NCBI GenBank assembly: GCA_023375785.1
Contig: SZWC01000103.1
Location: 509,574 to 573,573, forward strand
DNA from: Penium margaritaceum
Lineage: Eukaryota > Streptophyta > Zygnematophyceae > Desmidiales > Peniaceae
Direction: 5' to 3'
DNA: 64,000 bases
The first letter of the stretch is position 1. The number at the start of each line of letters is the position of its first letter. Shown piece after piece: positions 1-13,000 of this stretch. Position numbers and translations under genes: made by a program. The notes under the pieces were generated by a model, which worked only from the letters and a program-made list of their open reading frames with translations, did not search any database and was not told the DNA's origin.

Positions 1-2993
1 ATCATAACACGAGTCAGCCACGGTCAGAGTGCCCAATCACAGTGCAGATGTACTAGGCAGGATCTTGCATGTGCAAACAAGGTAGAATACTGGTGGCTTG
101 GTGTGGCTATTGTGCGCAATGCCTTGAAAAGTTGGGCATGTGCCACTGACAATGACCACAAAGTTTACCAAGTGACATTAACTTCTACAAATCATTACAC
201 GAGTCAGCCACGGTCAGAGTACCCAATCACAGTGCACATATAATATACATGACCTTGCAGGTATAAACAGGGTAAAAACCCGGTGTCTTAGCACAACTAT
301 TGTGCGCAATGCCTTGACAAAGTTGGCATGTGCCACAGACCATGACCAGAAAGTTTACCAAGTGACTTTAACTTCTATGCATTGTATCACGAGTCAGCCA
401 CGGTCACAGTACCCAATCACAATGCACATGTAATATGCATGACCTTGCAGGTATAAACAAGTTAAAAACCCGGTGGCTTGGCATGGCTATTGTGCGCAAT
501 GCCTTGACAAAGTTGGCATGTGCCACTTACCATGACCACAAAGTTTACCAAGTACCTTAAACGGCTATGAATCATAACACGAGTCAGCCATGGTCAGAGT
601 GTCCAATCATAGTGCAAATATACTGGGCATGACCTTACAGGTATAAACAAGGTAGAATATTGGTGGCTCGGCGTGGCTATTATGTGCAAGGCCTTGACAA
701 AGTTGGCATGTACCACTGACCATGACCACAAATGTATCCAAGTGACTTTTACTTCTATTGATCATAACACGAGTCAGCCGCGGTCAAAGTGTCCAATCAC
801 AGTGCAGATATAGTAGGCATGATCTTGCAGGTGCAAACAAGGCAGAATACTGGTGGCTCGGTTTGGCTATCGTGCGTAATGCCTTGACAGAGTTGGCATG
901 TGCCACTGACCATGACCGCAAAGTTTACCAAGTGACTTTTAACTTCTACGAATGGTAACACGAGTCAGCCACAGTCAGAGTGACCAATCACAATTCAGAT
1001 GTATTAGGCATGGCCTTGCAGGTATAAACAGGATAAAAAACCGATGGCTTGGCGCGGCTATTGTGCGCAATGCCTTGACAAAGTTGGCATGTGCCAATGA
1101 CCATGACCACAAAGTTAACCAAGTACCTTAAATGGCTATGAACAAGGTTGAGTACTGGTGGCTCGGTGTGGCTATTGTGCGCAATACCTTGATAAAGTTG
1201 GCATGTGCCACTGACCATGACCACAAATGTATCCAAGTGAGTTTTACATCTATTGATCAATCAGATTGCACATCTAATATGCATGACCTTGCAGGTATAA
1301 ACAAGGTAAAAAACGGGTGGCTTGGCACGACTACTGTGCGCAATGCCTTGACAAAGTTGGCATGTGCCACTGACCATGACCACAAAGTTTACCAAGTGAC
1401 TTTAGCTTCTACGAATCGTAACACGAGTCAGCCGCAGTCAGAGTGCCCAATCACATTGCAGATGTACTAGGCGTGACCTTGCAGGTATGTACAAGGTTAA
1501 AAACCGGTGGCTTGGCACAGCTATTGTGCGCAATTCCTTGACAAAGTTGGCATGTGCTACTGACTATGACCACAAAGTGTACCAAGTACCTTAAACGGCT
1601 ATGACTCATAACACGAGTCAGCCACGGTCAGAGTGTCCAATCACAGTGCAGATGTACTAAACATGATCTTGCAGGTACAAACAAGGTAGAATACTGGCGT
1701 CTCGGTGTGACTATTGTGCGCAATGACTTAACAAAGTTGGCATGTGCCACTGACCATGACCACAACGTTTACCAAGTGACTTTAACTTCTACGATTTGTA
1801 ACACGTGTCAGCAACAGTCGGAGTGCCCAGTCACAGTGCACATCCAATATGCATGACCTTGCAGGTATACACAAGGTACAAAACCGGTGGCTTGGCACGG
1901 CTATTGTGCGCAAGGCATTGACAAAATTGGCATGTGCCACTGACCATGACCACAAGGTTTACCAAGTGACTTTAACTTCTACATATGGTAACACGAGTCA
2001 GCCACTGTCAGAGTGTCTAATCGTAGTGCACATCTGATATGCATGACGTTGCTGGTCTAATAAGGTAAAAAACCGGTGGTTTGGCACGGCTATTGTGCAC
2101 AATGCCTTGACAAAGTTGGAATGTGCCACTGACCATGACCACAAAGTTTACCAAGTGACTCTAACTTCTACGAATCGTAACACGAGTCAGCCACATTCAG
2201 AGTGCCCAATCACAGTGTACATCTAATATGCATGACCTTAAAGGTATAAACAAGGGAAGAAACCGTTGGCCTGGCACGGCTATTGTGTGCAATGCCTTGA
2301 TAAAGTTTGCATGTGCCACTGACCATGACCACAAAGTTCACCAAGTACCTTAAACGGCTAAGAATCATAACACGCGTCAGCCACGATCCGAGTGTCCAAT
2401 CACAGTGCAGATGTACTAGGCATGATCTTGCAGGTACAAACAAGGTAGAATACTGGTGGCTCGGTGTGGCTATTGTGCGCAATGCCTTGACAAAGTTGGC
2501 ATGTGCCACTGACTGTGACCACAAAGTTTACCAAGTGACTTGAACTTCTACGAATCATAGCACGAGTCCGCCATGGTCAGAGTGGCCAATCTCAGTGCAC
2601 ATCTAATATGCATGACCTTGCAGGTATGAACAAGGTAAAAAACCGGTGGCTTGGCACGGCTATTGTGCGCAATGCCTTGACAAAATTGGCATGTGCCACT
2701 GACCATGACCACAAAGTTTACCAAGTACATTAAACGGCTATGAATCGTAACATGATTCAGCCACGGTCAGAGGGTCCAATCACAGTGCAGATATACTGGG
2801 CATGACCTTGCAGGTATAAACAAGGTAGAATACTGGTGGCTTGGTGTGGATATTGTGCGCAATGCCTTGACAAAGTTGGCATGTGCCACTGACCATGCCC
2901 ACAAAGTTTACTAATTGACTTGAACTTCTACAAACCGTAACACAGGTCAGCCACATTCAGAGTGCCCAATCACAGTGCACATCTAATATGCAT

Positions 2994-3014
2994 GACCGTG
3001 CCAATCGCTTGGCA
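2994..3014 (+). repeat. 168-bp deletion variant of the satellite monomer
   Basis: Here the monomer reads GACCGTGCCAATCGCTTGG instead of the usual GACCTTGCAGG...GGTGGCTTGG, a loss of about 22 bp that leaves a 168-bp monomer. The same junction appears near 5714, 5882 and 14373, and a close relative (GCCAACTGCTTGG) near 9048 and 9216. It is therefore an inherited variant and not a read error. Confidence 0.8.
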
Positions 3015-5619
3015 TGGCTATTGTACGCAATGCCTTGACAAAGTTGGCATTTGCCACTGACCATGACCACAACGTTTACCAAGTACATTCAACGGCTATG
3101 AATCATATCACGAGTCAGTCACGGTCAGAGTGTCCAATCACAGTGCACATGTACTAGGCGTGATCTTGCAGGTACAAACAATGCAGAATACTGGTGGCTC
3201 GGTGTGGCTATTGTGCGCAATGCCTTGACAAAGTTGGCATGTGCCACTGACCATGACCACAGAGTTTACCAAATACATTAAACGGCTATGAATCGTAACA
3301 CGAGACAGCCATGGTCAGAGTATCCAATCACTGTGCAGATATACTGGGCATGACCTCGCAGGTTTAAACAAGGTAGAATACTGGTGGCTCGGTGCAGCTA
3401 TTGTGCGCAATGCCTTGACAACGTTGGCATGTGCCACTGACCACAACCACAAAGGTTACCAAGTGACTTCAACTTCTACAAATAATAACACGAGTCAGCC
3501 ACGGTCAGAGTACCCAGTCACAGTTCATATGTACTAGGCATGACCTTACAGGTATAAACAAGGCAAAAACCCAGTGGCTTGGCACAGCTATTGTGCGCAA
3601 TGTCTTGACAAAGTTGGCATGTGCCACTAACCATGACCAGAAAGGTTACCAAGTACCTTAAATGGCTATGAACAAGGTTGAGTACTGGTGGCTCGGTGTG
3701 GCTATTGTGCGCAATACCTTGATAAAGTTGGCATGTGCCACTGACCATGACCACAAATGTATCCAAGTGACTTTTACATCTATTGATCAATCAGAGTGCA
3801 CATCTAATATGCATGACCTTGCAGGTATAAACAAGGAAAAAAACGGGTGGCTTGGCACGACTACTGTGCGCAATGCCTTGACAAAGTTGGCATGTGCCAC
3901 TGACCATGACCACAAACGTTACCAAGTGACTTTAGCTTCTACGAATCGTAACACGAGTCAGCCACAGTCAGAGTGCTCAATCACATTTCAGATGTACTAG
4001 GCGTGACCTTGCAGGTATTTACAAGGTAAAAAACCGGTGGCTTGGCACAGCTATTGTGCGCAATTCCTTGACAAAGTTGGCATGTGCTACTGACTATGAC
4101 CACAAAGTGTACCAAGTACCGTAAACGGCTATGACTCATAACACGAGTCAGCCACGGTCAGAGTGTCCAATCACAGTGCAGATGTACTAAACATGATCTT
4201 GCAGGTACAAACAAGGTAGAATACTGGCGTCTCGGTGTGGCTATTGTGCGCAATGACTTAACAAAGTTGGCATGTGCCACTGACCACGACCACAACGCTT
4301 ACCAAGTGACTTTAACTTCTACGATTCGTAACACGTGTCAGCCACAGTCAGAGTGTCCAATCATGGTGCACATCTAACGTGCATGACCTTGCAGGTATAA
4401 ACAAGGTAAAAAACCGGTGGCTTGGCACAGCTATTGTGCGCAATGCCTTGACAGAATTGGCATGTGCCACTCACTATGACCACAAGGTTTACCAAGTGAC
4501 TTTAACTTATACATATGGTAACACGAGTCAGCCACTGTCAGAGTGTCTAATCATAGTGCACATCTGATATGCATGACGTTGTTGGTCTAATAAGGTAAAA
4601 AACCGGTGGCTTGGCACGGCTATTGTGCACACTGCCTTGACAAAGTTGGAATGTGCCACTGACCATGACCACAAAGTTTACCAAGTGACTTTATCTTCTA
4701 CGAATCGTAACACGAGTCAGCCACATTCAGAGTGCCCAATCACATTGTACATCTAATATGCATGACCTTAAAGGTATAAACAAGGGAAAAAACCGTTGGC
4801 CTGGCACGGCTATTGTGTGCAATGCCTTGACAAAGTTTGCATGTGCCACTGACCATGACCACAAAGTTCACCAAGTACCTTAAACGGCTAAGAATCATAA
4901 CACGCGTCAGCCACGATCCGAGTGTCCAATCACAGTGCAGATGTACTAGGCATGATCTTGCAGGTGCAAACAAGGTAGATTACTGGTGGCTCAGTGTGGC
5001 TATTCTGCGCAATGCCTTGACAAAGTTGGCATGTGCCACTGACTGTGACCACAAAGTCTACCAAGTGACTTGAACTTCTAGGAATCATAACACGAGTCAG
5101 CCATGGTCAGAGTGGCCAATCTCAGTGCACATCTAATATGCATGCCCTTGCAGGTATGAACAAGGTAAAAAACCGGTGGCTTGGCACGGCTATTGTGCGC
5201 AATGCCTTGACAAAATTGGCATGTGCCACTGACCATGACCACAAAGTTTACCAAGTACATTAAACGGCTATGAATCGTAACACGATTCAGCCACGGTCAG
5301 AGGGTGCAATCACAGTGCAGATATACTGGGCATGACCTTGCACGTATAAACAAGGTAGAATACCGGTGGCTCGGTGTGGATATTGTGCGCAATGCCTTGA
5401 CAAAGTTGGCATGTGCCACTGACCATGACCACAATTGTATCCAACTGACTTTTACTTCTATTGATCATGACACGAGTCAGCCACGGTCAGAGTGTCCAAT
5501 CATAGTGCAGATATACAAGGCATGATCTTGCAGGTACAAACAATGTAGAGTACTAGTGGCTCGGTGTGGCTATTATGTGCAATGCCTTGACAAAGTTGGC
5601 ATGTGCCACTGACCATGCC

Positions 5620-5990
5620 CACAAAGTTTACCACTTGACTTGAACTTCTACAAACCGTAACACAGGTCAGCCACATTCAGAGTGCCCAATCACAGAGCAC
5701 ATCTAATATGCATGACCGTGCCAATCGCTTGGCATGGCTATTGTACGCAATGCCTTGACAAAGTTGGCATGTGCCACTGACCATGCCCACAAAGTTTACC
5801 AATTGACTTGAACTTCTACAAACCGTAACACAGGTCAGCCACATTCAGAGTGCCCAATCACAGTGCACATCTAATATGCATGACCGTGCCAATCGCTTGG
5901 CATGGCTATTGTACGCAATGCCTTGACAAAGTTGGCATGTTCCACTGACCATGACCACAAAGTTTACCAAGTACATTCAACGGCTATGAA
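5620..5990 (+). repeat. Two tandem 168-bp variant monomers
   Basis: Two copies of the 22-bp-deleted monomer lie side by side. Their core phrases start near 5753 and 5921, 168 bp apart. This is the extra local duplication that distinguishes the second copy of the 2.53-kb unit from the first, which has only one. Confidence 0.8.
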
Positions 5991-7242
5991 TCATATCACG
6001 AGTCAGCCACGGTCAGAGTGTCCAATCACAGTGCACATGTACTAGGCATGATCTTGCAGGTACAAACAAGGCAGAATACTGGTGGCTCGGTGTGGCTATC
6101 GTGCGCAATGCCTTGACAAAGTTGGCATGTGCCACTGACCATGACCACAAAGTTTACCAAGTACATTAAACGGCTATGAATCATAACACGAGACAGCCAC
6201 GGTCAGAGTATCCAATCACTGGGCAGATAAACTGGGCATGACCTCGTAGGTTTAGACAAGGTAGAATACTGGTGGCTCGGTGCAGCTATTGTGCGCAATG
6301 CCTTGACAAAGTTGGCATGTGCCTCTGACCACAACCACAAAGTTTACCAAGTGACTTCAACTTCTACGAATAATAACACGAGTCAGCCACAGTCAGAGTA
6401 CCCATTCACAGTTCAGATGTACTAGGCATGACCTTACAGGTATAAACAAGGCAAAAACCCGGTGGCTTGGCACGGCTATTGTGCGCAATGTCTTGACAAA
6501 GTTGGCATGTGCCACTAACCATGACCACAAAGTTTACCAAGTACATTAAACGGCTATGAATCATAACACGTGTCAGCCACGGTCAGAGTGTCCAATCACA
6601 GTGCAGATATAATGAGCATGACCTTGCATGTATAAACAAGGTAGAATACTGGTGGATCAGTGTGGCTATTGTGTGCAATGCCTTGACAAAGCTGGCATGT
6701 GCCACTGACCATGACCACAAATGTATCCAAGTGACTTTACTTCTATTGATCATAACACGAGTCTGCCATGGTGAGAGTGTCCAATCACAGTGCAGATGTA
6801 TTAGGCATGATCTTGCAGGTACAAACAAGGTAAAATACCGGTGGCTTTGTGTGGCTATTTTGCGCAATGCCTTGACGAAGTTGGCATGTGCCACTGACCA
6901 TGACCACAAAGTTTACCAAGTTACTTTAACTTCTACGAATCGTAACACGAGTCAGCCACAGTCAGAGTGTCCAATCATGGTGCACATCTAACGTGCATGA
7001 CCTTGCAGGTATAAACAAGGTAAAAAACCGGTGGCTTGGCACAGCTATTGTGCGCAATGCCTTGACAGAATTGGCATGTGCCACTGACCATGACCACAAG
7101 GTTTACCAAGTGACTTTAACTTATACACATGGTAACACGAGTCAGCCACTGTCAGAGTGTCTAATCATAGTGCACATCTGATATGCATGACGTTGCTGGT
7201 CTAATAAGGTAAAAAACCGGTGGCTTGGCACGGCTATTGTGC

Positions 7243-7243
7243 N
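7243..7243. other. Single-N assembly join
   Basis: One N sits between ATTGTGC and CTTCTACG. The satellite phase jumps by roughly 55-65 bp, so part of a monomer is missing here compared with the parallel segment near 4630-4690. Confidence 0.85.
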
Positions 7244-7706
7244 CTTCTACGAATCGTAACACGAGTCAGCCACATTCAGAGTGCCCAATCACAGTGTAAA
7301 TCTAATATGCATGACCTTAAAGGTATAAACAAGGGAAAAAACCGTTGGCCTGGCACGGCTATTGTGTGCAATGCCTTGACAAAGTTTGCATGTGCCACTG
7401 ACCATGACCACAAAGTTCACCAAGTACCTTAAACGGATAAGAATCATAACACGCGTCAGCCACGATCCGAGTGTCCAATCACAGTGCAGATGTACTAGGC
7501 ATGATCTTGCAGGTGCAAACAAGGTAGAGTACTGGTGGCTCGGTGTGGCTATTGTGCGCAATGCCTTGACAAAGTTGGCATGTGCCACTGACTGTGACCA
7601 CAAAGTCTACCAAGTGACTTGAACTTCTACGAATCATAACACGAGTCAGCCATGGTCAGAGTGGCCAATCTCAGTGCACATCTAATATGCATGACCTTGC
7701 AGGTAT

Positions 7707-7707
7707 N
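7707..7707. other. Single-N assembly join
   Basis: One N sits between GCAGGTAT and TTGGCATG. The parallel copy near 5155-5215 contains about 59 bp between the same words, so the join skips most of a monomer's variable part. Confidence 0.85.
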
Positions 7708-8522
7708 TTGGCATGTGCCACTGACCATGACCACAAAGTTTACCAAGTACATTAAACGGCTATGAATCGTAACACGATTCAGCCACGGTCAGAGGGTGCA
7801 ATCACAGTGCAGATATACTGGGCATGACCTTGCAGGTATAAACAAGGTAGAATACTGGTGGCTCGGTGTGGATATTGTGCGCAATGCCTTGACAAAGTTG
7901 GCATGTGCCACTGACCATGACCACAAAGCTTACCAAGTGACTTTAACTTATACGAATCGTAACACGAGTCAGCCATGGTCAGAGTGCCCAGTCACAGTGC
8001 ACATCTAATATGCATGACCTTGCACGTATACACAAGGTAAAAAACTGGTGGCTTGGCACGGCTATTGTGCGCAATGCCTTGACAAAGTTGGCATGTCCCA
8101 CTGACCATGACCACAATTACCAGTCAACCACTGTCAGAGTGTCCAATCATTGTACACATCTAATATGCATGACGTTACTGGTATAAAAAGGTAGAAACCG
8201 GTGGCTTGGCACGGCTATTGTGCGCAATGGTTTCACAACGCTGGCATGTGCCACTGACCATGACCACAAAGTTTACCAAGTACATTAAACGGCTATGAAT
8301 TATAACACGAGTCAGCCACGGTCAGAATGTCCAATCACAGTGCAGATATACTGGGCATAACCTTACAGGTTTAAACAAGGTAGAATACTGGTGGCTCGGT
8401 GTGGCTCTTGTGCGCAGTGTCTTGACAAAGTTGGCATATGCCACTGACCATGACCACAAATGTATCCAAGTGACGTTTACGTCTATTGATCATAACACGA
8501 GTCAGCCACGGTCAGAGTGACC

Positions 8523-8523
8523 N
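8523..8523. other. Single-N assembly join
   Basis: One N sits between CAGAGTGACC and CTATTGTGCG. About 70 bp of a normal monomer is absent across it. Confidence 0.85.
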
Positions 8524-9029
8524 CTATTGTGCGCAATGCCTTGACAAAGTTGGCATGTGCCACCGACCATGACCACAAGGTTTACCAAGTGACTTTAACT
8601 TTTACGAATCGTAACACGAGCCAGCCACGCTCAGAGTGCCCAATCACATTGCACATCTAACATGCATGACCTTGCAGGTATATTGAAGGTAAAAATCCGG
8701 TGGCTTGGCACGGCTATTGTGCACAATGCCTTGACAAAGTTGGCATGTGCCACTGACCATGACCACAAAGTTTACCTAGTGACTTTAACTTCTACGAATC
8801 GTAACACGAGTCAGCCACGTTCAGAGTGCCCAATCACAGTGCACATCTAATATGCATGACCTTACAGGTATAAACAAGGGAAAAAACCATTGGCTTGACA
8901 CGGCTATTGTGCGCAATGCCTTGACAAAGTTGGCATGTGCCACTGACCATGACCACAAAGCTTACCAAGTGACTTTAACTTATACGAATCGTAACACGAG
9001 TCAGCCATGGTCAGAGTGCCCAGTCACAG

Positions 9030-9290
9030 TGCACATCTAATATGAATGACCGTGCCAACTGCTTGGCACGGCTATTGTGCGCAATGCCTTGACAAAATTG
9101 GCATGTGCCACTGACCATGACCACAAAGCTTACCAAGTGACTTTAACTTATACGAATCGTAACACGAGTCAGCCATGGTCAGAGTGCCCAGTCACAGTGC
9201 ACATCTAATATGAATGACCGTGCCAACTGCTTGGCACGGCTATTGTGCGCAATGCCTTGACAAAATTGGCATGTGCCACTGACCATGACC
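9030..9290 (+). repeat. Second pair of tandem 168-bp variant monomers
   Basis: The junction GACCGTGCCAACTGCTTGG occurs near 9048 and 9216, and the core phrase near 9087 and 9255. This again gives a 168-bp spacing. The two copies look almost identical to each other, so this pair amplified recently. Confidence 0.8.
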
Positions 9291-9597
9291 ACAAAGTTTA
9301 CCAAGTACCTTAAACGGCTATGAATCATAACACGAGTCAGACACGGTCAGAGTGTCCAATCACATTGCAGATGTACTAGGCATGATCTTGCAGGTAGAAA
9401 CAAGGTAGAATACTGGTGGCTCGAAGTGGCTATAGTGCGTAATGCCTTGACAAAGTTGGCATGTGCCACTGACCATGACCACAAAGTTTACCAAGTACCT
9501 TAAACGGCTATGAATCATAACACGAGTCAGCCACAGTCAGAGTGTCCAATCACAGTGAAGATGTACTAGGATTGATCTTGCAGGTACAACCAAGGTA

Positions 9598-10084
9598 CCC
9601 TACTGCTCGAGGTATTCAATCTTAAATGTTTTTATGGTCATTGAAATTGTGCCAAAAAAACGTTTGATGAAATTAAAATGTTACAAGAATACTTTGAATA
9701 TGTTTTTGGTGAAATCATGGTGCAGGAAATGTTCACTCATGTTTCACATCACATGTTAGTTCACAATCTCCGTAGAGTCATTCGTGGTAGGGAATGACAA
9801 ATAGGCGTGAACAACCATCTGTACAAAATCTTAAACCCACGTAACACGACACACACCTTGACCCGTTGGTGATCGTTAGTATTTCTTTGTACAATGGAAT
9901 ATCTTGTTGAAATATTGGATTTCTGCAGAAATGATTCTGGGCCTTTTGTTGAATTCAATGTGTCAGTTGAATGTCAATTCGTTCACTTATGATTCCGAAA
10001 ATAATACTGAACCCAGATTTTCCATCTAATTCATACATTTCATAATCAGGCAAATCTCTATCATTGAGTTCCTTGAGCAGTAGG
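9598..10084. mobile_element. MITE-like TIR element, copy 1 (487 bp)
   Basis: AT-rich non-satellite DNA interrupts a monomer. The left end CCCTACTGCTCGAG and the right end CTTGAGCAGTAGG are near-perfect inverted repeats of about 13 bp, differing at one base and with one extra C on the left. The insert is flanked by TA (or GTA) on both sides. Removing it restores the satellite text ...CAAGGTA|GAATACTGG. It has no transposase frame; the longest frames are about 65 codons and resemble nothing I know. It fits a non-autonomous DNA transposon with a TA target, perhaps Tc1/mariner-like, but the family is not established. It is the most diverged of the three copies. Confidence 0.75.
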
Positions 10085-13000
10085 TAGAATACTGGTGGTT
10101 TGGTGTAGATATTGTGCGCAATGCCTTGACAAAGTTGGCATGTGCCACTGACCATGACCACAAAGTTTCCAAGTGACTTTAACTTTTACGAATCGTAACA
10201 CGAGTCAGCCATGGTCAGAGTCCCCAGTCACAGTGCACATATAATATGCATGACCTTGCATGTATCAACAAGGTAAAAAACCGGTGGCTTGGCACGGCTA
10301 TTGTGCGCAATGCCTTGACAAAGTTGGCATGTGCCACTGATCATGACCACAACGTTTACCAAGTACATTAAACGGCTATGAATCATAACACGAGTCAGCC
10401 ACGGTCAGAGTGTCCAATCACAGTGCACATGTACTAGGCATGATCTTGCAGGTACAAACAAGGTAGACTACTGGTAGCTCGGTGTGGCTATTGTGCGCAA
10501 TGCCTTGACAAAGTTGGCATGTACCACTGACCATGACCACAAAGTTTACCAAGTACATTCAATGGCTATGAATCATAACACGAGACAGCCACGGTCAGAG
10601 TATCCAATCACTGTGTAGATATACTGGGCATGACCTCACAGGTATAAACAAGGTAGAATACTGGAAGATTGGTGTGGCTATTGTGTGCAATGCCTTGACA
10701 AAGTTGGCATGTGCCACTAACCATGCCCACAAATGTATCCAAGTGACTTTACTTCTATTGACCGTAACACGAGTCAGCCATGGTAAGAGTGTCCAATCAC
10801 AGTGCAGATGTATTAAGCATGATCTTGCAGGTACAAACAAGGTAAAACACCGGTGGCTTGGCGTGACTATTGTGTGCAATGCCTTGACAAAGTTGGCATG
10901 TGCCACTGACCATGACCACAAAGTTTACCAAGTGACTTTAACTTCTACGAGTTGTAACACGAGTCAGCCACAGTCAGAATGTCCAATCACGGTGCACACC
11001 TAACATGCATGACCTTGCAGGTATAAACAAGGTAAAAACCCAGTGGCTTTGCACAGATATTGTGCGCAATGCCCTGACAAAATTGGCATGTGCCACTGAC
11101 CATGACCGCAAAGTTTACCAAGTGACTGTAACTTTTAGCGGTCGTAACACAATTCAGCCACATTCAGAGTGCCCAGTCACGGTGCACATCTAACATGCAT
11201 GACCTTGCAAGTATGAACAAGGTAAAAAACCGGTGGNGTGCCACTGACCATGACCACAAAGTTTACCAAGTGACTTTAACTTCTACGAATCGTAACACGA
11301 GTCAATCATGGTCAGAGTACCCAATCACAGTGCACATCTAATATGCATGACCTTGCAGGTATAAACAAGGAAAAAAACCGGTGTCTTTGCACGACTATTG
11401 TGCACAATGCCTTGACAAAGTTGGCATGTGCCACTGACCACGACCACAAAGTTTACCAAGTGACTTGAACTTCTACAAACCGTAACACGAGTCAGCCACA
11501 GTCAGAGTGCCTAATCACAGTTCAGTTGTACTAGGCATGACCTTGCAGGTATAAAAAAGGAAAGAACGGGTGGCTTGGTATGGCTATTGTGCGCAATGCC
11601 TTGACAAAGTTGGCATGTGCCACTGACCATTACCACAAAGTTTACCAAGTACCTTGAACGGCTATGACGCATAACACGAGTCAGCCACGGTGAGAGTCTC
11701 CAATCACAGTGCAGATGTACTAGCCATGATCTTGCAGGTATAAACAAGGTAGAATTCTGGTGTCTCGGTGTGGCTATTGTGCGCAATGACTTGACAAAGT
11801 TGGCATGTGCCACTGACCATGACCACAAAGTTTACCAGGTGACTTTAACTTCTACGAATCGTAACACGAGTCAACCATGGTCAGAGTGCCCAATCACAGA
11901 GCACGTCTAATATGCATGACCTTGCAGGTATACACAAGGTAAAAAACTGGTGGCTTGGCACGGCTATTGTGCGCAATGCCTTGACAAAGTTGGCATGTGC
12001 CACTGACCATGACCACAACGTTTACCAAGTGACTTCAACTTCTACGGATCGTAACACGAGTCAACCACTCTCAGAGTGTCCAATCATAGTGCACATCTAA
12101 TATGCATGACGTTACTGGTATAAAAAGGTAAAAAACCGGTGGCTTGGCACGGCTATTGTGCGCAATGCCTTGACAAAGTTGGCATGTGCCACTGACCATG
12201 ACCACAACGTTTGCCAAGTACATTAAACGGCTATGAATTATAACACAAGTCAGCCATGGTCAGAGTGACCAATCTCAGTCCAGATGTAGTAGGCATGGTC
12301 TTGCAGGTGCAAACAAGGCAAACTACCGGTGGCTTGGTGTGGCTATTGTGCGCAATGCCTTGACAAAGTTGGCATGTGCCACTGACCATGACCACAAGGT
12401 GTACCAAGTGACTTTAACTTCTACGAATCGTAACACGAGTCAGCCACGCTCAGAGTGCCAAATCACAGTGCACATTTAATATGCATGACCTTGCAGGTAT
12501 AATAAAGGTAAAAAACTGGTGGCTTGGCATGGCTTTTGTGCACAATGCCTTGACAAAGTTGGCATGTGCCACTGACCATGACCACAAAGTTTACCAAGTG
12601 ACTTTAACTTCTACAAATCGTAACACGAGTCAGCCACATCCAGAGTGCCCAATCACAGTGCAAATCTAATATGCATGACCTTGCAGGTATAAACAAGGGA
12701 AAAAACTGTTGGCTTGACTCGGCTATTGTGCGCAATGCCTTGACAAAGTTTGCATGTGCCACTGACCATGACCACAAAGTTTACGGATATGAATCATAAC
12801 ACGAGTCAGCCACGGTCAGAGTTTCCACTCACAGTGCAGATGTACTAGGCATGATCTTGCATGTAGAAACAAGGTAGAATACTGGTGGCTCGGTGTGGCT
12901 ATTGTGCGCAATGCCTTGACAAAGTTGGCATGTGCCACTGACCGTGACCACAAAGTTTACCTAGTGACTTGAACTTCGATGAATCGTAACACGAGTGAGC

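Larger units (their letters stand above)
1111..6170 (+). repeat. ~2.53-kb segmental tandem duplication of satellite
   Basis: The stretch starting near 1111 reappears near 3641. Landmarks at 1132, 1849, 2210, 2307 and 2548 recur at 3662, 4379, 4740, 4837 and 5078, each exactly 2530 bp later. The offset is not a whole number of 190-bp monomers because the unit contains shortened monomers, for example a fusion near 1260 (ATCAATCAGATTGCACATC) and a 168-bp monomer near 2994. A partial third copy covers about 6980-7990 but is broken by N joins. The second copy also carries an extra local duplication of the 168-bp variant. The shared odd junctions show that the whole block was copied as a unit. Confidence 0.85.
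1..9597 (+). repeat. 190-bp satellite array, block 1
   Basis: Head-to-tail tandem array of a 190-bp monomer, about 50 copies. The conserved phrase GCCTTGACAAAGTTGGCATG recurs at 311, 501, 691 and 881, which fixes the period. Each monomer has a conserved core (GGCTATTGTGCGCAATGCC through ACCATGACCACAAA), a second conserved block (ACACGAGTCAGCCACGG to CAATCACAGTGCA) and two variable stretches that define three monomer types. A ~2.53-kb segment is repeated in tandem inside the block. Single Ns at 7243, 7707 and 8523 break the phase. Open frames of about 60 codons recur, but 190 is not a multiple of 3, so they shift frame in each monomer and I do not call them genes. The role is unknown; a structural, centromeric or pericentromeric satellite is inferred from size and copy number. 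Confidence 0.97.

Noticed and set aside
9761-9958. Small minus-strand frames inside MITE copy 1 as a transposase remnant
   Set aside because: Frames of about 65 codons are not conserved in copies 2 and 3 and show no DDE/D-like motif.
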